From Plantibacter auratus (GTDB lineage: Bacteria > Actinomycetota > Actinomycetes > Actinomycetales > Microbacteriaceae), in the NCBI RefSeq assembly GCF_050587365.1, contig NZ_JBOBFV010000001.1, positions 62,001 through 126,000 on the forward strand: a stretch of DNA of 64,000 bases. Direction: 5' to 3'. Made by a program: the position numbers and the translations under genes. Shown here piece after piece: positions 33,511 to 42,395 of this stretch. A model generated the notes under the pieces. The model had not been told where the DNA came from and made no database searches. It saw nothing but the letters and a program-made list of their open reading frames with translations. Positions within the stretch are counted from its first letter, which is position 1, and every line of letters begins with the position of its first letter.

Positions 33511-34491
33511 ATGCGCGCGATCTGGAAGGGTGCGGTCACCTTCGGTCTGGTGAACGTCCCGGTGAAGGTGTACAGCGCCACGGAGGACCACGACCTGTCG
33601 TTGCACCAGGTCCACGACGCCGACGGCGGGCGCATCCGGTACCAGCGCAAGTGCGAGGTCTGCGGGAAGGTCGTCAGCTACGACCACATCGACAAGGCCT
33701 ACCAGGACGGCGAGCAGACGGTGGTCCTCACCGCCGACGACCTGGCGTCGCTCCCCGAGGAACGCAGCCGCGAGATCGAGGTCGTCGAGTTCGTGCCGAG
33801 CGACGACCTCGACCCGATCATGTTCGACCGCAGCTACTTCCTCGAACCGGACTCGTCCTCGTCGAAGGCCTACGTCCTCCTCCGGCGGACGCTCGAGGAG
33901 ACCGACCGCACGGCCATCGTGCGGTTCGCCCTCCGCCAGAAGACGCGTCTCGGTGCCCTCCGGGTGCGCGAGGACGTCATCCTCCTGCAGACGCTGCTCT
34001 GGGAGGACGAGGTCCGCGAGGTGCGGTTCCCGGCCCTCGAGGAACGCGTCCGCATCTCCGCCAAGGAACTCGAGATGTCGGAGGCGCTCGTCGAGTCCTT
34101 CTCCTCCCGCTTCCGCCCGGACGCGTTCGTCGACGAATACCAGGCACAGCTCCGGAAGCTCATCGACGCGAAACTCGAGCAGGGCGACGCACTCGACACC
34201 GCCGCCACCTTCGGCGAGCAGCCCGAACCCGACGACGACACGGGCGCCGAGCCGATCGACCTCATGGAGGTGCTGCAACGCAGCATCGAACGGCAACGTG
34301 GCACGACCAGCGCGAGGACGGCGAGTGGAGCCAAGCGATCCGGCGCCGCCAAGCCCGCCGCGACGAGCAGCTCGGCGAAGACCGGTACCGCGAAGACGGG
34401 TACCGCCAAGACGAGTGGCGCGAAGACCGCTACCGCCAAGACCGCGGCGTCGAAACCGTCGACCGCGACGAAACGCAAGAAGAGCGCCTGA
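33511..34491 (+). CDS. ku: Non-homologous end-joining protein Ku
   Basis: Bacterial Ku of 326 aa that encircles broken DNA ends and recruits LigD. The core (1-255) has MRAIWKGAVTFGLVNVPVKVYSATEDHD, RIRYQRKCEVCGKVV with the paired Cys, EVVEFVPSDDLDPIMFDRSYFLEPD and ALVESFSSRF. The C-terminal tail (about 280-326) is Lys/Ala/Thr-rich with five tandem pentapeptides and ends in KRKKSA; such basic tails in actinobacterial Ku bind DNA directly. It is divergent from ligD and 32 bases from the next gene. Confidence 0.96.
   Translation: MRAIWKGAVTFGLVNVPVKVYSATEDHDLSLHQVHDADGGRIRYQRKCEVCGKVVSYDHIDKAYQDGEQTVVLTADDLASLPEERSREIEVVEFVPSDDLDPIMFDRSYFLEPDSSSSKAYVLLRRTLEETDRTAIVRFALRQKTRLGALRVREDVILLQTLLWEDEVREVRFPALEERVRISAKELEMSEALVESFSSRFRPDAFVDEYQAQLRKLIDAKLEQGDALDTAATFGEQPEPDDDTGAEPIDLMEVLQRSIERQRGTTSARTASGAKRSGAAKPAATSSSAKTGTAKTGTAKTSGAKTATAKTAASKPSTATKRKKSA
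34375..34449 (+). repeat. Five tandem 15-bp units inside the ku 3' end
   Basis: Units of the form GC(G/C)AAGAC(C/G)G(G/C)TACC encode the pentapeptides AKTGT, AKTGT, AKTSG, AKTAT and AKTAA (Ku residues 289-313). Fifteen bases keeps frame, so unit number can change the length of the basic tail without breaking Ku. Confidence 0.85.
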
Positions 34492-34523
34492 GCGACGACG
34501 CCCGGGCTGAGAGGGAGCACGAC

Positions 34524-35006
34524 ATGATGGAGCACCGCGTCACCCCGTTCCTCTGGTACGACTCGCAAGCCGAGGAGGCGGCGACCTTCTACGTGTCACT
34601 GTTCCCCGACTCCCGGATCACCTCGGTGAGCCGCTACCCGGAGGGCGGACCCATGCCGGCCGGCCAGGCGATGGTCGTCGAGTTCGAGCTCGAGGGACTC
34701 CCCGTCAGCGCGATGAACGCCGGGCCCATCTTCTCGTTCACCGAGGCGTTCTCCTTCTCCGTCAGAGCCGACACCCAGGACGAGATCGACCGGCTCTGGG
34801 ACGCCCTCATCGCCGACGGCGGCGCCCCGAGCCAATGCGGCTGGCTCAAGGACCGCTGGGGACTGTCCTGGCAGATCGTGCCAGGCATCCTCGCCGAACT
34901 GCAGAACGACCCCGACCGGGAACGCGCGGCACGGGCCATGCAATGCATGATGGGGCAGACCAAGTTCGTCATCGCCGAACTCGTCGCCGCAGCGGACGGT
35001 CGATAG
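34524..35006 (+). CDS. VOC family protein (PhnB / 3-demethylubiquinone methyltransferase-like)
   Basis: Small VOC-fold protein of 160 aa. It opens HRVTPFLWYDSQAEEAATFYVSLFPDSRI, has GLPVSAMNAGPIFSFTEAFSF, and the Cys-x-Trp signature SQCGWLKDRWGLSWQIVPG, as in proteins annotated 3-demethylubiquinone-9 3-methyltransferase, a name carried over from an early assignment. No methyltransferase fold is present. GAGGGAG precedes ATG at 34524 (a second ATG is one codon later). It may be transcribed with ku. Confidence 0.87.
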   Translation: MMEHRVTPFLWYDSQAEEAATFYVSLFPDSRITSVSRYPEGGPMPAGQAMVVEFELEGLPVSAMNAGPIFSFTEAFSFSVRADTQDEIDRLWDALIADGGAPSQCGWLKDRWGLSWQIVPGILAELQNDPDRERAARAMQCMMGQTKFVIAELVAAADGR

Positions 35007-35096
35007 CGGCTCCTCCACAACCGACCAACCGACGGACACCGCCCCTCCGAGACGCCGACGCAGTCCACCGTCAGCAGCTCCTGACAGACTTGCCGC

Positions 35097-37280
35097 ATGT
35101 CCCACCCCAGCGCGCCCACCCCCGCCCACCCCGAACCGACCCCCACCGGATCGGTCGCCGAGGCGACGGCGGCGCTCGCCGCACTCACGGGCGTTCCGGG
35201 GGCCACGTTCCACGACGGTCAACTCGAAGCGATCCTCGCGCTCGTCGACGAACATCGTCGTGCGCTCGTCGTCCAGCGCACCGGTTGGGGCAAGTCCGCC
35301 GTCTACTTCATCGCGACCGCCCTCCTGCGCCGACGGGGCGGCGGGCCGACGCTGCTGGTCTCGCCGTTGCTCGCGCTCATGCGCGACCAGGTGGCGGCCG
35401 CCGAGCGCGCCGGCGTGCGCGCTGTGGCGATCAACTCGGCGAACGCACACGAATGGGACGACGTCCGGGCGCGCCTGGAGGCCGACGAGGTCGACGTCCT
35501 GCTCGTGTCACCCGAGCGGCTCAACAATCCACGCTTCCGCGATGAACAGCTCCCGACCCTCGTGGCCCGCACGGGCATGCTGGTGGTGGACGAGGCGCAC
35601 TGCATCTCCGACTGGGGACACGACTTCCGACCCGATTACCGGCGGCTCGCCGAACTGATCGGACGCCTCCCGGCCGAGGTCCCGGTCCTGGCGACCACCG
35701 CGACGGCCAACGCGCGCGTCGTCCGCGACATCGCCGAGCAGCTCACCGCACCCGGCGCCGCAGGATCCCACGGAGCCGAGGTGCTCACCATCCGCGGCTC
35801 GCTCGCGAGGGCGTCCCTCCGGCTCGGCGTGCTCCGGCTGCCGGAGTCCCGGGACCGCCTCACCTGGCTGCTCAGCCACCTCGGCGGGCTCACCGGGTCC
35901 GGCATCATCTACACGCTCACGGTGTCCGCCGCGGAGGACACCGCGCGGCTGCTGCGCGAGGCCGGTCACGAGGTCCGGGCCTACACGGGCCGGACCGATC
36001 CCGATGAACGCGAGGAGTCGGAGCGGCTCCTCAAGGAGAACCGCTTGAAGGCGCTGGTCGCGACGAGCGCGCTCGGCATGGGGTTCGACAAACCGGACCT
36101 CGGGTTCGTCGTGCATCTCGGCGCTCCGTCCTCGCCGGTCGCGTACTACCAGCAGGTCGGTCGCGCCGGTCGCGCCACCGAGCATGCCGACGTCCTGCTC
36201 CTGCCCGGGGCGGAGGACGAGGAGATCTGGCAGTACTTCGCGACCGCGTCGATGCCGGACGAAGCGCGGGCCACCGCGGTGCTCGACGCACTCGACAGTC
36301 AGCCGCGGTCCACGCCCGCGCTCGAGGCGCTCGTCAACCTGCGTCGCACACCCCTCGAGCTCCTCCTCAAGGTGCTCGACGTCGACGGCGCGGTGCAGCG
36401 GGTGGCCGGGGGATGGGTGTCGACCGGGCAGCCGTGGGTCTACGACCGGGAGCGGTACCGGCGGATCGCCGAGGCCAGGGTGGCGGAGCAACAGGCGATG
36501 CTGGCTTACGAGCGGGGCGACGAGTGCAGGATGCTCGTGCTGCAACGTGAGCTCGACGACGCGAGCGCGGTGCCCTGTGGCCGGTGCGACCGCTGCGCCG
36601 GGCCGTGGTTCCCCACCGAACTCGACAGTGCGGCGGCCGCCTCCGCGTCGGAAGCGCTCGGTCGGGTCGGCGTGGAGCTCGAACCGCGGGCGCAGTGGCC
36701 CACGGGAGCCGACCGCCTCGGCGTCACCGCCGACGGCGCAGCGGTGAAGGGACGCATCGCGCTCGACGACCGCCTCGAGGCCGGGCGTGCGCTCGCTCGG
36801 CTCACCGACCTCGGCTGGGGTGGTGTGCTGCGTGAACTCTTCGCCGCGGGTGCACCCGACGCTCCCGCCTCCCGCGCGGTCATCGACGCGAGTGTCCGCG
36901 TCCTGGCGGATTGGCCGTGGACGCAACGGCCGGCCGCCGTGGTCAGTGTGCCGTCACGGTCGCGTCCGCAGCTCGTCGACTCGGTGGCGAGGGGCATCGC
37001 GTCGCTCGGGCGACTGCCGTACCTCGGGGAGCTCGACCTCGTCGGCGACGGCCCGCGCGGTGGTCCCGGCGGCAACAGCGCCTACCGTCTGGCGGGCGTC
37101 TGGGACGCCTTCACCGTCGGATCCGAACTCCGGGCGCAGCTCGCAGCGCTCGAGGGCGCGCCGGTGCTGCTCGTCGACGACCGGGCCGACAGTCGGTGGA
37201 CCCTCACCGTCGCCGGTCGCGCGCTCCGCCGCGCCGGATCCGGCCCGGTCCTCCCGTTCGCGCTCGGGATCGTGGGCTGA
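35097..37280 (+). CDS. recQ: RecQ family ATP-dependent DNA helicase with phosphoribosyltransferase-like C-terminus
   Basis: Superfamily 2 helicase of 727 aa. Helicase motifs: motif 0 TFHDGQLEAI, Walker A-like QRTGWGKSAVYF, SPLLALMRDQ, DEAH in VVDEAHCISDWGHDFR, TTATAN, then TSALGMGFDKPDL and QVGRAGR in lobe 2. A zinc-binding Cys cluster includes CGRCDRC near residue 500. The last 130 residues carry VLLVDDRADSRWTLTVAGRALRRAG, which resembles the PRPP loop of phosphoribosyltransferases. The helicase core has TGWGK where most RecQ have TGSGK. It lies next to the end-joining genes, consistent with a repair role. CAGACT ends 6 bases before the ATG. Confidence 0.9.
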   Translation: MSHPSAPTPAHPEPTPTGSVAEATAALAALTGVPGATFHDGQLEAILALVDEHRRALVVQRTGWGKSAVYFIATALLRRRGGGPTLLVSPLLALMRDQVAAAERAGVRAVAINSANAHEWDDVRARLEADEVDVLLVSPERLNNPRFRDEQLPTLVARTGMLVVDEAHCISDWGHDFRPDYRRLAELIGRLPAEVPVLATTATANARVVRDIAEQLTAPGAAGSHGAEVLTIRGSLARASLRLGVLRLPESRDRLTWLLSHLGGLTGSGIIYTLTVSAAEDTARLLREAGHEVRAYTGRTDPDEREESERLLKENRLKALVATSALGMGFDKPDLGFVVHLGAPSSPVAYYQQVGRAGRATEHADVLLLPGAEDEEIWQYFATASMPDEARATAVLDALDSQPRSTPALEALVNLRRTPLELLLKVLDVDGAVQRVAGGWVSTGQPWVYDRERYRRIAEARVAEQQAMLAYERGDECRMLVLQRELDDASAVPCGRCDRCAGPWFPTELDSAAAASASEALGRVGVELEPRAQWPTGADRLGVTADGAAVKGRIALDDRLEAGRALARLTDLGWGGVLRELFAAGAPDAPASRAVIDASVRVLADWPWTQRPAAVVSVPSRSRPQLVDSVARGIASLGRLPYLGELDLVGDGPRGGPGGNSAYRLAGVWDAFTVGSELRAQLAALEGAPVLLVDDRADSRWTLTVAGRALRRAGSGPVLPFALGIVG

Positions 37281-37287
37281 TCGCCCG

Positions 37288-38790
37288 TCAGCCCTCGTGG
37301 AGGCTGGAGCGGGTGTCCTTGGCCAGGTGCCGCGGCAGCAGGATCGTGCAGACGAGTCCGACGACGGCTGCTGCAGCGCAGATCGCGAAGCTCAGGCGGA
37401 AGGCGTCCGCACTGGGTGTCGTGACAACTCCGTCGGTGACGACCTGGGAGGCCAGGATGGCGCCGATCACCGCACTCGCGATCGTGGAACCGAGCGTCCG
37501 CATCACGGAGTTGAGTCCGTTGGACGCTGCCGTCTCGCTGGGCGGGACGGCACCCATGATGAGCGTCGGCATGGCGGCGTAGGCGAACCCCACCCCGAAG
37601 CCGACCGCGGTGGCTGTGAGCACGGTGTGCCAGACCTCGGTCATGAGTCCGATCGCGATCGCGTAGCCGACCGCGATGATCGTGATGCCGATCAGCAGGC
37701 TCAACCGGGCGCCCTTGGCCGCGGTCAGTCGAGCGGCGACGGGCGACATCGCCCACATGATGAGACCGCTGGGCATGAGGCAGAGGCTCGCGATGAGCAT
37801 GTTCTGCCCGAGACCGACCCCGGTGCCGACCGGCGCCTCGAGGATGCCCGGGAGGACGACCGTGCTGCCGAAGAAGGCGAAGCCGACCGTGATGGATGCG
37901 AGGTTCGTGAAGAGCACCGTCCGCCTGGCGGCGATGCGCAGGTCGACGAGCGGGCTGGAGGACCGCACCTCGAACCACCCCCAGAGCAGGAGCACGACGA
38001 CGCCGCCGATCAAGCAGCTGAGGGTCCCGACGCTCGTCCAACCCCACTCGTTGCCTTTCGAGACGGCGAGGAGGATCGGGACGAGGCCGGCGGCGAGACC
38101 GATCGCGCCGATCCAGTCGAAACCGCCTTCGCTCCGGAGGGTGCTCACCGGGACGAAGCGCGCGACGAGGACGAAGCCGATGAGCCCGAGTGCACCCGCG
38201 ACCCAGAACAGCACATGCCAGTCCAGGTACTGCGAGATCACGGCGGAGATCGGGAGACCGACGGCACCACCGATGCCGAGGGTGGCACTCACGAGCGCGA
38301 CCGCGGGGCCGAGCCGCTTCGCGTGGAGCACGTCGCGCAGGATGCTGATGCCGAGCGGGATCACGCCCATCGCCATCCCCTGGAGGGCACGGGCGACGAT
38401 GAGCGGGACGATCGTGGACGAGAAGGCGGCGAGCACCGATCCGGCCATCATGATCCCGAGCAGGATGAGCACCATCCGTCGTTTGCCGTAGAGGTCGCCG
38501 AGCCGACCGGCGATCGGGGTCGCGACCGCGGCCGACAGGAGCGTGGCCGTCACGACCCACATGCTGTCGGAGGCGTGCACGCCGAGGATCGTGGGAAGCG
38601 TCGGCACGAGTGGGGTGACGAGCGTCATCATGAACGCCGCGACGAGACCGGTGAACGCGAGGCTCGTGACGACCGCCCGCTCCGGAAGCGGCTTGCGGAG
38701 TGCCGCCCGCTCCTCGTCGCTGAGCCAGGGGCGCTCGGCCCCAGGCTGGTCCTCGTCGTGGTCGTCGGGTTGCGCTGAATCCTGCGTCAC
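37288..38790 (-). CDS. MFS transporter, DHA2 family
   Basis: Exporter of 500 aa with about 14 TM segments after a 55-residue acidic, charged cytoplasmic N-terminus. Motif A (GRLGDLYGKRRM), motif C region (GIGGAVGLPISAVISQYLDWHVLFW) and the LPTLIMGAVPPSETAASNG loop are visible. GTG at 38790 follows AGGA; a longer reading lacks a ribosome-binding site. Substrate unknown. Ends 7 bases from the convergent recQ stop. Confidence 0.88.
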   Translation of the reverse strand: MTQDSAQPDDHDEDQPGAERPWLSDEERAALRKPLPERAVVTSLAFTGLVAAFMMTLVTPLVPTLPTILGVHASDSMWVVTATLLSAAVATPIAGRLGDLYGKRRMVLILLGIMMAGSVLAAFSSTIVPLIVARALQGMAMGVIPLGISILRDVLHAKRLGPAVALVSATLGIGGAVGLPISAVISQYLDWHVLFWVAGALGLIGFVLVARFVPVSTLRSEGGFDWIGAIGLAAGLVPILLAVSKGNEWGWTSVGTLSCLIGGVVVLLLWGWFEVRSSSPLVDLRIAARRTVLFTNLASITVGFAFFGSTVVLPGILEAPVGTGVGLGQNMLIASLCLMPSGLIMWAMSPVAARLTAAKGARLSLLIGITIIAVGYAIAIGLMTEVWHTVLTATAVGFGVGFAYAAMPTLIMGAVPPSETAASNGLNSVMRTLGSTIASAVIGAILASQVVTDGVVTTPSADAFRLSFAICAAAAVVGLVCTILLPRHLAKDTRSSLHEG

Positions 38791-38904
38791 GGGTCCTGTT
38801 CCTGTGGAGAGTCGATGCGGCCGAGGCCACTCGGAGTCGAACACCGTCCGCCGGCGCCGTATTCCCGGCTCGGCCGGGCCGATGGCGTCGGCCTCGTCGT
38901 CGAC

Positions 38905-39687
38905 TCAGCGCGGGAGGCGGGGGATCGCCGCGATGAGCTGCTTCGTGTAGGCCTCGGCGGGATCGTGGAGGACCTGCGCGGTGGCGCCGGCCTCGACGAC
39001 CTGCCCGTGTCGGAGGACCATCGTGCGTTCACACAGCGCGGCCACCGTGCCGAGGTCGTGCGAGACCATCACGAGCGCCAGACCGTTCGAGGCCCGCAGC
39101 TCGGCGAGGAGCTCGATGATCTGGATCCGGGTGCTCATGTCGAGGGCACTGACGGGCTCGTCGGCGAGGAGGAGCCGGGGGTTCGGGACGATCGCGCGGG
39201 CGATGGCGATCCGCTGCCGCTGGCCGCCCGAGAACTCGTGCGGGAACCGCGACGCCGCGTCGGCGGGCAGTCCCACCGCCTCGAGTGCCTCGGTCGCGCG
39301 GACGGTCGCCTGCTCGGTGGTCGCCAGACGGAGGGATCGCAGCGGTTCGGCCACGATGCGCCCGATGCGCTGCCGAGGATCGAGCGAGGAGTACGGATCC
39401 TGGAAGACGGCCTGCACCGATGCGCGGAACCGACGGACCCGTGTCCGATCGCGGGGGTCCAGTGCGCCACCGTCGAACCGGACCGAGCCCGTGGTCGGCC
39501 GGTCGAGGCCGAGCAGCAGCCGGAGGAGGGTGCTCTTACCGGCGCCGGACTGACCGACGATCCCGACGGCCTCTCCTGCGCCGACGGCCAGCGACACGTC
39601 GGCCAGGGCCTCCTGACCGCCGCGGTACCGGAAACCGACCGCATCCAGCTCGAGGATCGGCGTCGTCGTGATCGGTGCATCGGTCAT
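38905..39687 (-). CDS. Peptide/nickel-type ABC transporter ATP-binding protein (DppF/OppF type)
   Basis: ATPase of 260 aa, last gene of the importer operon. Walker A GQSGAGKST, Q-loop in AVFQDPYSSLDPRQRIG (typical of the DppF branch), signature FSGGQRQR, Walker B LLLADEPVSALD, and switch His in MVSHDLGTV. ATG at 39687 overlaps the preceding stop as ATGA. It lacks the long C-terminal Fe-S/oligopeptide extension of many DppF proteins. Confidence 0.92.
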   Translation of the reverse strand: MTDAPITTTPILELDAVGFRYRGGQEALADVSLAVGAGEAVGIVGQSGAGKSTLLRLLLGLDRPTTGSVRFDGGALDPRDRTRVRRFRASVQAVFQDPYSSLDPRQRIGRIVAEPLRSLRLATTEQATVRATEALEAVGLPADAASRFPHEFSGGQRQRIAIARAIVPNPRLLLADEPVSALDMSTRIQIIELLAELRASNGLALVMVSHDLGTVAALCERTMVLRHGQVVEAGATAQVLHDPAEAYTKQLIAAIPRLPR

Positions 39688-40505
39688 CGTGGGTCCTCCA
39701 GCGCGTCGTCGAGCGCGCGTGCGCTGGTGACCAGACGACGGGTGTCCTCGTGCTGCGGTGCCGTCAGCACCTGCGCCACCGCGCCGCGTTCCACGGCCCG
39801 ACCCTCGCTCAGCACGACGACCTCGTCGACCATGGTCGACACGACGGCGAGGTCGTGACTGATGAACAGGAGCGCCATGCCGCGTTCCCGGACGAGCCGG
39901 TCGATGAGCGCGAGCACCTCCGCCTGGACGGTCACGTCGAGCGCCGTCGTCGGCTCGTCCGCGATGAGGAGCTGCGGGCGACCGGCGAGCGCGATGGCGA
40001 TCGCGATGCGCTGCCGCTGCCCGCCGGACAGCTCGTGGGGGTACGAGGCGGCGATGCGCGCAGTGTCGGTGAGGGACACCTCGACGAGGGCTGCTTCGAC
40101 GGCCTCCTTGAGCCGTTCGCCCCGGAGTCCCAGATGGCGACGCAGGGGCTCGGCGAGCTGGGCGCCGACCCGCATGAGCGGGTCGAGTGCGGTCAGCGGC
40201 TCCTGGAAGACGAGTCCGGCAACCCGACCGCGGAGTGGCCGCAGCGCGCGGTCCGGGGCACCGATCACCTGGGTGCCGGCCAGTTCGACGCTGCCGCTCG
40301 CGCTCAGCTGTTCGCCGAGCAGCCCGATCACCGCGAGGGAGGTCAAGGACTTCCCGGACCCGGAACCGCCGATGAGCCCGAGGCGACCCCCGGCGGCGAT
40401 GGTCAGGTCCAGCCCGTCGAGGAGCGGCTGCTCAGCGCCGTCGGGAGCACCGCGCCGGACGCCTCGGGTGATGGTCAGTCCGGAGATGTCGAGGAGATCG
40501 CTCAT
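39684..40505 (-). CDS. Peptide/nickel-type ABC transporter ATP-binding protein (DppD/OppD type)
   Basis: Second ATPase, 273 aa. Walker A GGSGSGKSLTSLA (the Ser-Leu-Thr typical of the DppD branch), Q-loop VFQEPLTALDPLMRVG, signature LSGGQRQR, Walker B LLIADEPTTALDVTVQ, switch His in FISHDLAVV. ATG at 40505 overlaps the permease stop as ATGA. With its partner it forms the heterodimeric motor. Confidence 0.92.
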   Translation of the reverse strand: MSDLLDISGLTITRGVRRGAPDGAEQPLLDGLDLTIAAGGRLGLIGGSGSGKSLTSLAVIGLLGEQLSASGSVELAGTQVIGAPDRALRPLRGRVAGLVFQEPLTALDPLMRVGAQLAEPLRRHLGLRGERLKEAVEAALVEVSLTDTARIAASYPHELSGGQRQRIAIAIALAGRPQLLIADEPTTALDVTVQAEVLALIDRLVRERGMALLFISHDLAVVSTMVDEVVVLSEGRAVERGAVAQVLTAPQHEDTRRLVTSARALDDALEDPR

Positions 40506-41368
40506 GCGCCGCGCCTCCTCGTCGGATCGCCGAGGTCCCGCAGGCCGTCCGCGATGAAGTTCACGCCCACCACGAGCATCACCACGGCGACACCCGGAGC
40601 GATCGCGCCGACCGGTGCCGTCGTGACGGTGGCCTGGGCCTCCTGCAGCAGGCGTCCCCAGGAGGCGTTCGGCGGTGGCGCGCCGAGGCCGAGGTACGAC
40701 AGGCTCGCTTCGGCGAGGACGGCGATGCCGAACTGCAGCGCGAGGTTGACGCTCAGGGTGGGCCAGATGTTCGGGAGCACATGCTGGCCGATGACACCGG
40801 CCCAGCTCGTCCCGGCAGTCCTGGCCGCGACCACGTACTGCTCGCTGAGGACCCGCTTCGTGAGGATCCGGGTCAGGCGGGCCACGATGGCCGACATGGC
40901 GAGTCCGATCGCGATGATGGCGGTGCCGAGTGACGCGCCCTGGGCTGCCACGATGAGCATGGCGAGCAGGAGCACCGGGAAGGCGATCACGACGTCGAGC
41001 GCGGCGGAGATCGTGTCGTCCAGCCAGGCCGACGCGAAGGCCGCAGCGAGTCCCACGGCGATACCGATGACCGCGCCGACCGCGACGGCCCCCGCCCCGG
41101 TCGCGAGCGCGATGCGCGCACCGATCATGAGCTGGGTCATCAAATCGCGACCGAGCTTGTCCGTACCGAGCCAGTGGGTGCCGCTCGGGCCTTCGAGACG
41201 ACCGCCGGAGGTGTCCGTGGGGGCGAAGGGCAACCACACGAGCGAGACGGCCGCCAGGACGGCGATGACGCCGACGAGGACGAGTCCGACGGTCAGCGTC
41301 GCGGACCGGGCGCGGCGCCGCACCGGGCGTCGGTCGGCGAGCGCGGTCTGGGCGTCGACGGCGCTCAT
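40502..41368 (-). CDS. Peptide/nickel-type ABC transporter permease (DppC type)
   Basis: Inner-membrane permease of 288 aa with an N-terminal TM segment, the GTHWLGTDKLGRDL motif found in DppC/OppC proteins, about five further TM segments, and the cytoplasmic EAA loop (AARTAGTSWAGVIGQHVLPN) that contacts the ATPase. ATGA overlap with the DppB-type gene upstream. Confidence 0.92.
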   Translation of the reverse strand: MSAVDAQTALADRRPVRRRARSATLTVGLVLVGVIAVLAAVSLVWLPFAPTDTSGGRLEGPSGTHWLGTDKLGRDLMTQLMIGARIALATGAGAVAVGAVIGIAVGLAAAFASAWLDDTISAALDVVIAFPVLLLAMLIVAAQGASLGTAIIAIGLAMSAIVARLTRILTKRVLSEQYVVAARTAGTSWAGVIGQHVLPNIWPTLSVNLALQFGIAVLAEASLSYLGLGAPPPNASWGRLLQEAQATVTTAPVGAIAPGVAVVMLVVGVNFIADGLRDLGDPTRRRGA

Positions 41369-42333
41369 CGGAGCCCGTTCCCCGAGATCGAAGTGCGCAG
41401 ACGCGGATCGATGACCCGCTGCGCGATGTCGGCGACGAAACCCGTCAGGAGGACGACGAGGGTCGAGACGAGGAGGATGCCCTGGATGTTCGGGTAGTCG
41501 TGCTGCTGGATCGCCGTCAGGAGCATCGACCCGAGGCCGGGCAGGCTGAAGACGCTCTCGACCACGACGGCGCCGAGGAAGGTGGTGGCGAGCTCGATGC
41601 CGAGGATCGCCACGACGGGCACCGCGGCGTTCCGGGCGCCGTGTCGGAGCAGGGCCTCACCGAAGCCGGCTCCCTGCGCCCGTGCCGAGCGCAGATAGTC
41701 GCTCCCGACCACGTCGAGCGTGGCGGAGCGGACGTATCGGGTGATCGACGCACTCATGACGATGGCGATGGTGATGACCGGGAGGGCGAGGCTCGTGAGT
41801 GCCGCGGCAGGATCTGCCCAGTCGTCGCGCGGGAAGCCGCCGGACGGGAACAGTCGGAGCGTCACCGCGAACACGCTGACGAGCAGGATGCCGACCCAGA
41901 ACACCGGCACGGCGATCCCGAGCTGCGAGAGGCCGGACAACGCGATCCCGTACCAGCGGTCGGCCCGGAGTGCGGACACGACACCGGCCACGAGGGCGAG
42001 CACCACGGCGAGGAGGAACGCGAGGAGCGTCAGCGGCACGGTGACCTGGAGGCGCGACGCGATCTCGGGTCCGACCGGGAGTGAGCTCACGAACGAGGAA
42101 CCGAGGTCGAAGGTGAGGACGCCGCCGAACCAGGCGGCGAACTGCTCGCCGAGCGGCCGGTCGGCTCCCACCTGCTCGCGCGCCGCGTCGATCTGCTCCT
42201 GCGTGGCGTTCACCGAGAGCAGGGCGTTCGACGGGTCGCCCGGCAGCAGCCGGAGCAGCACGAACAGCACGGTCATGGCGACGAGGAACGACACCACGAG
42301 GAACGCGGATCGGCGTAGCAGGTAAGCGAGCAT
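41365..42333 (-). CDS. Peptide/nickel-type ABC transporter permease (DppB type)
   Basis: Inner-membrane permease of 322 aa. The N-terminus MLAYLLRRSAFLVVSFLVAM and the LRLLPGDPSNALL motif are characteristic of DppB/OppB. EAA loop: YLRSARAQGAGFGEALLRHGARNA. Six TM segments. ATG at 42333 follows the binding-protein gene by 62 bases, where a strong hairpin lies; a longer reading would run back through that gene. Confidence 0.92.
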   Translation of the reverse strand: MLAYLLRRSAFLVVSFLVAMTVLFVLLRLLPGDPSNALLSVNATQEQIDAAREQVGADRPLGEQFAAWFGGVLTFDLGSSFVSSLPVGPEIASRLQVTVPLTLLAFLLAVVLALVAGVVSALRADRWYGIALSGLSQLGIAVPVFWVGILLVSVFAVTLRLFPSGGFPRDDWADPAAALTSLALPVITIAIVMSASITRYVRSATLDVVGSDYLRSARAQGAGFGEALLRHGARNAAVPVVAILGIELATTFLGAVVVESVFSLPGLGSMLLTAIQQHDYPNIQGILLVSTLVVLLTGFVADIAQRVIDPRLRTSISGNGLR

Positions 42334-42354
42334 GGTGGACCTCAGCGTAGCGAG

Positions 42355-42390
42355 GCCCGGGCCGAGCGGGTGGTGCCGGTCGGCCCGGGC
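42355..42390 (-). terminator. Intra-operon hairpin between binding-protein and permease genes
   Basis: GCCCGGGCCGA-type 11-bp arms (42355-42365 and 42380-42390) pair perfectly around a 14-base loop, just after the binding-protein stop. In ABC operons such hairpins often end most transcripts or stabilise the upstream message, giving excess binding protein. Confidence 0.6.
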
Positions 42391-42395
42391 GTCGA

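Noticed and set aside
33651..34523. An upstream extension of the VOC gene overlapping most of ku
   Set aside because: It is open only because of GC-rich codon bias. VOC homology begins at 34524, where a ribosome-binding site stands.
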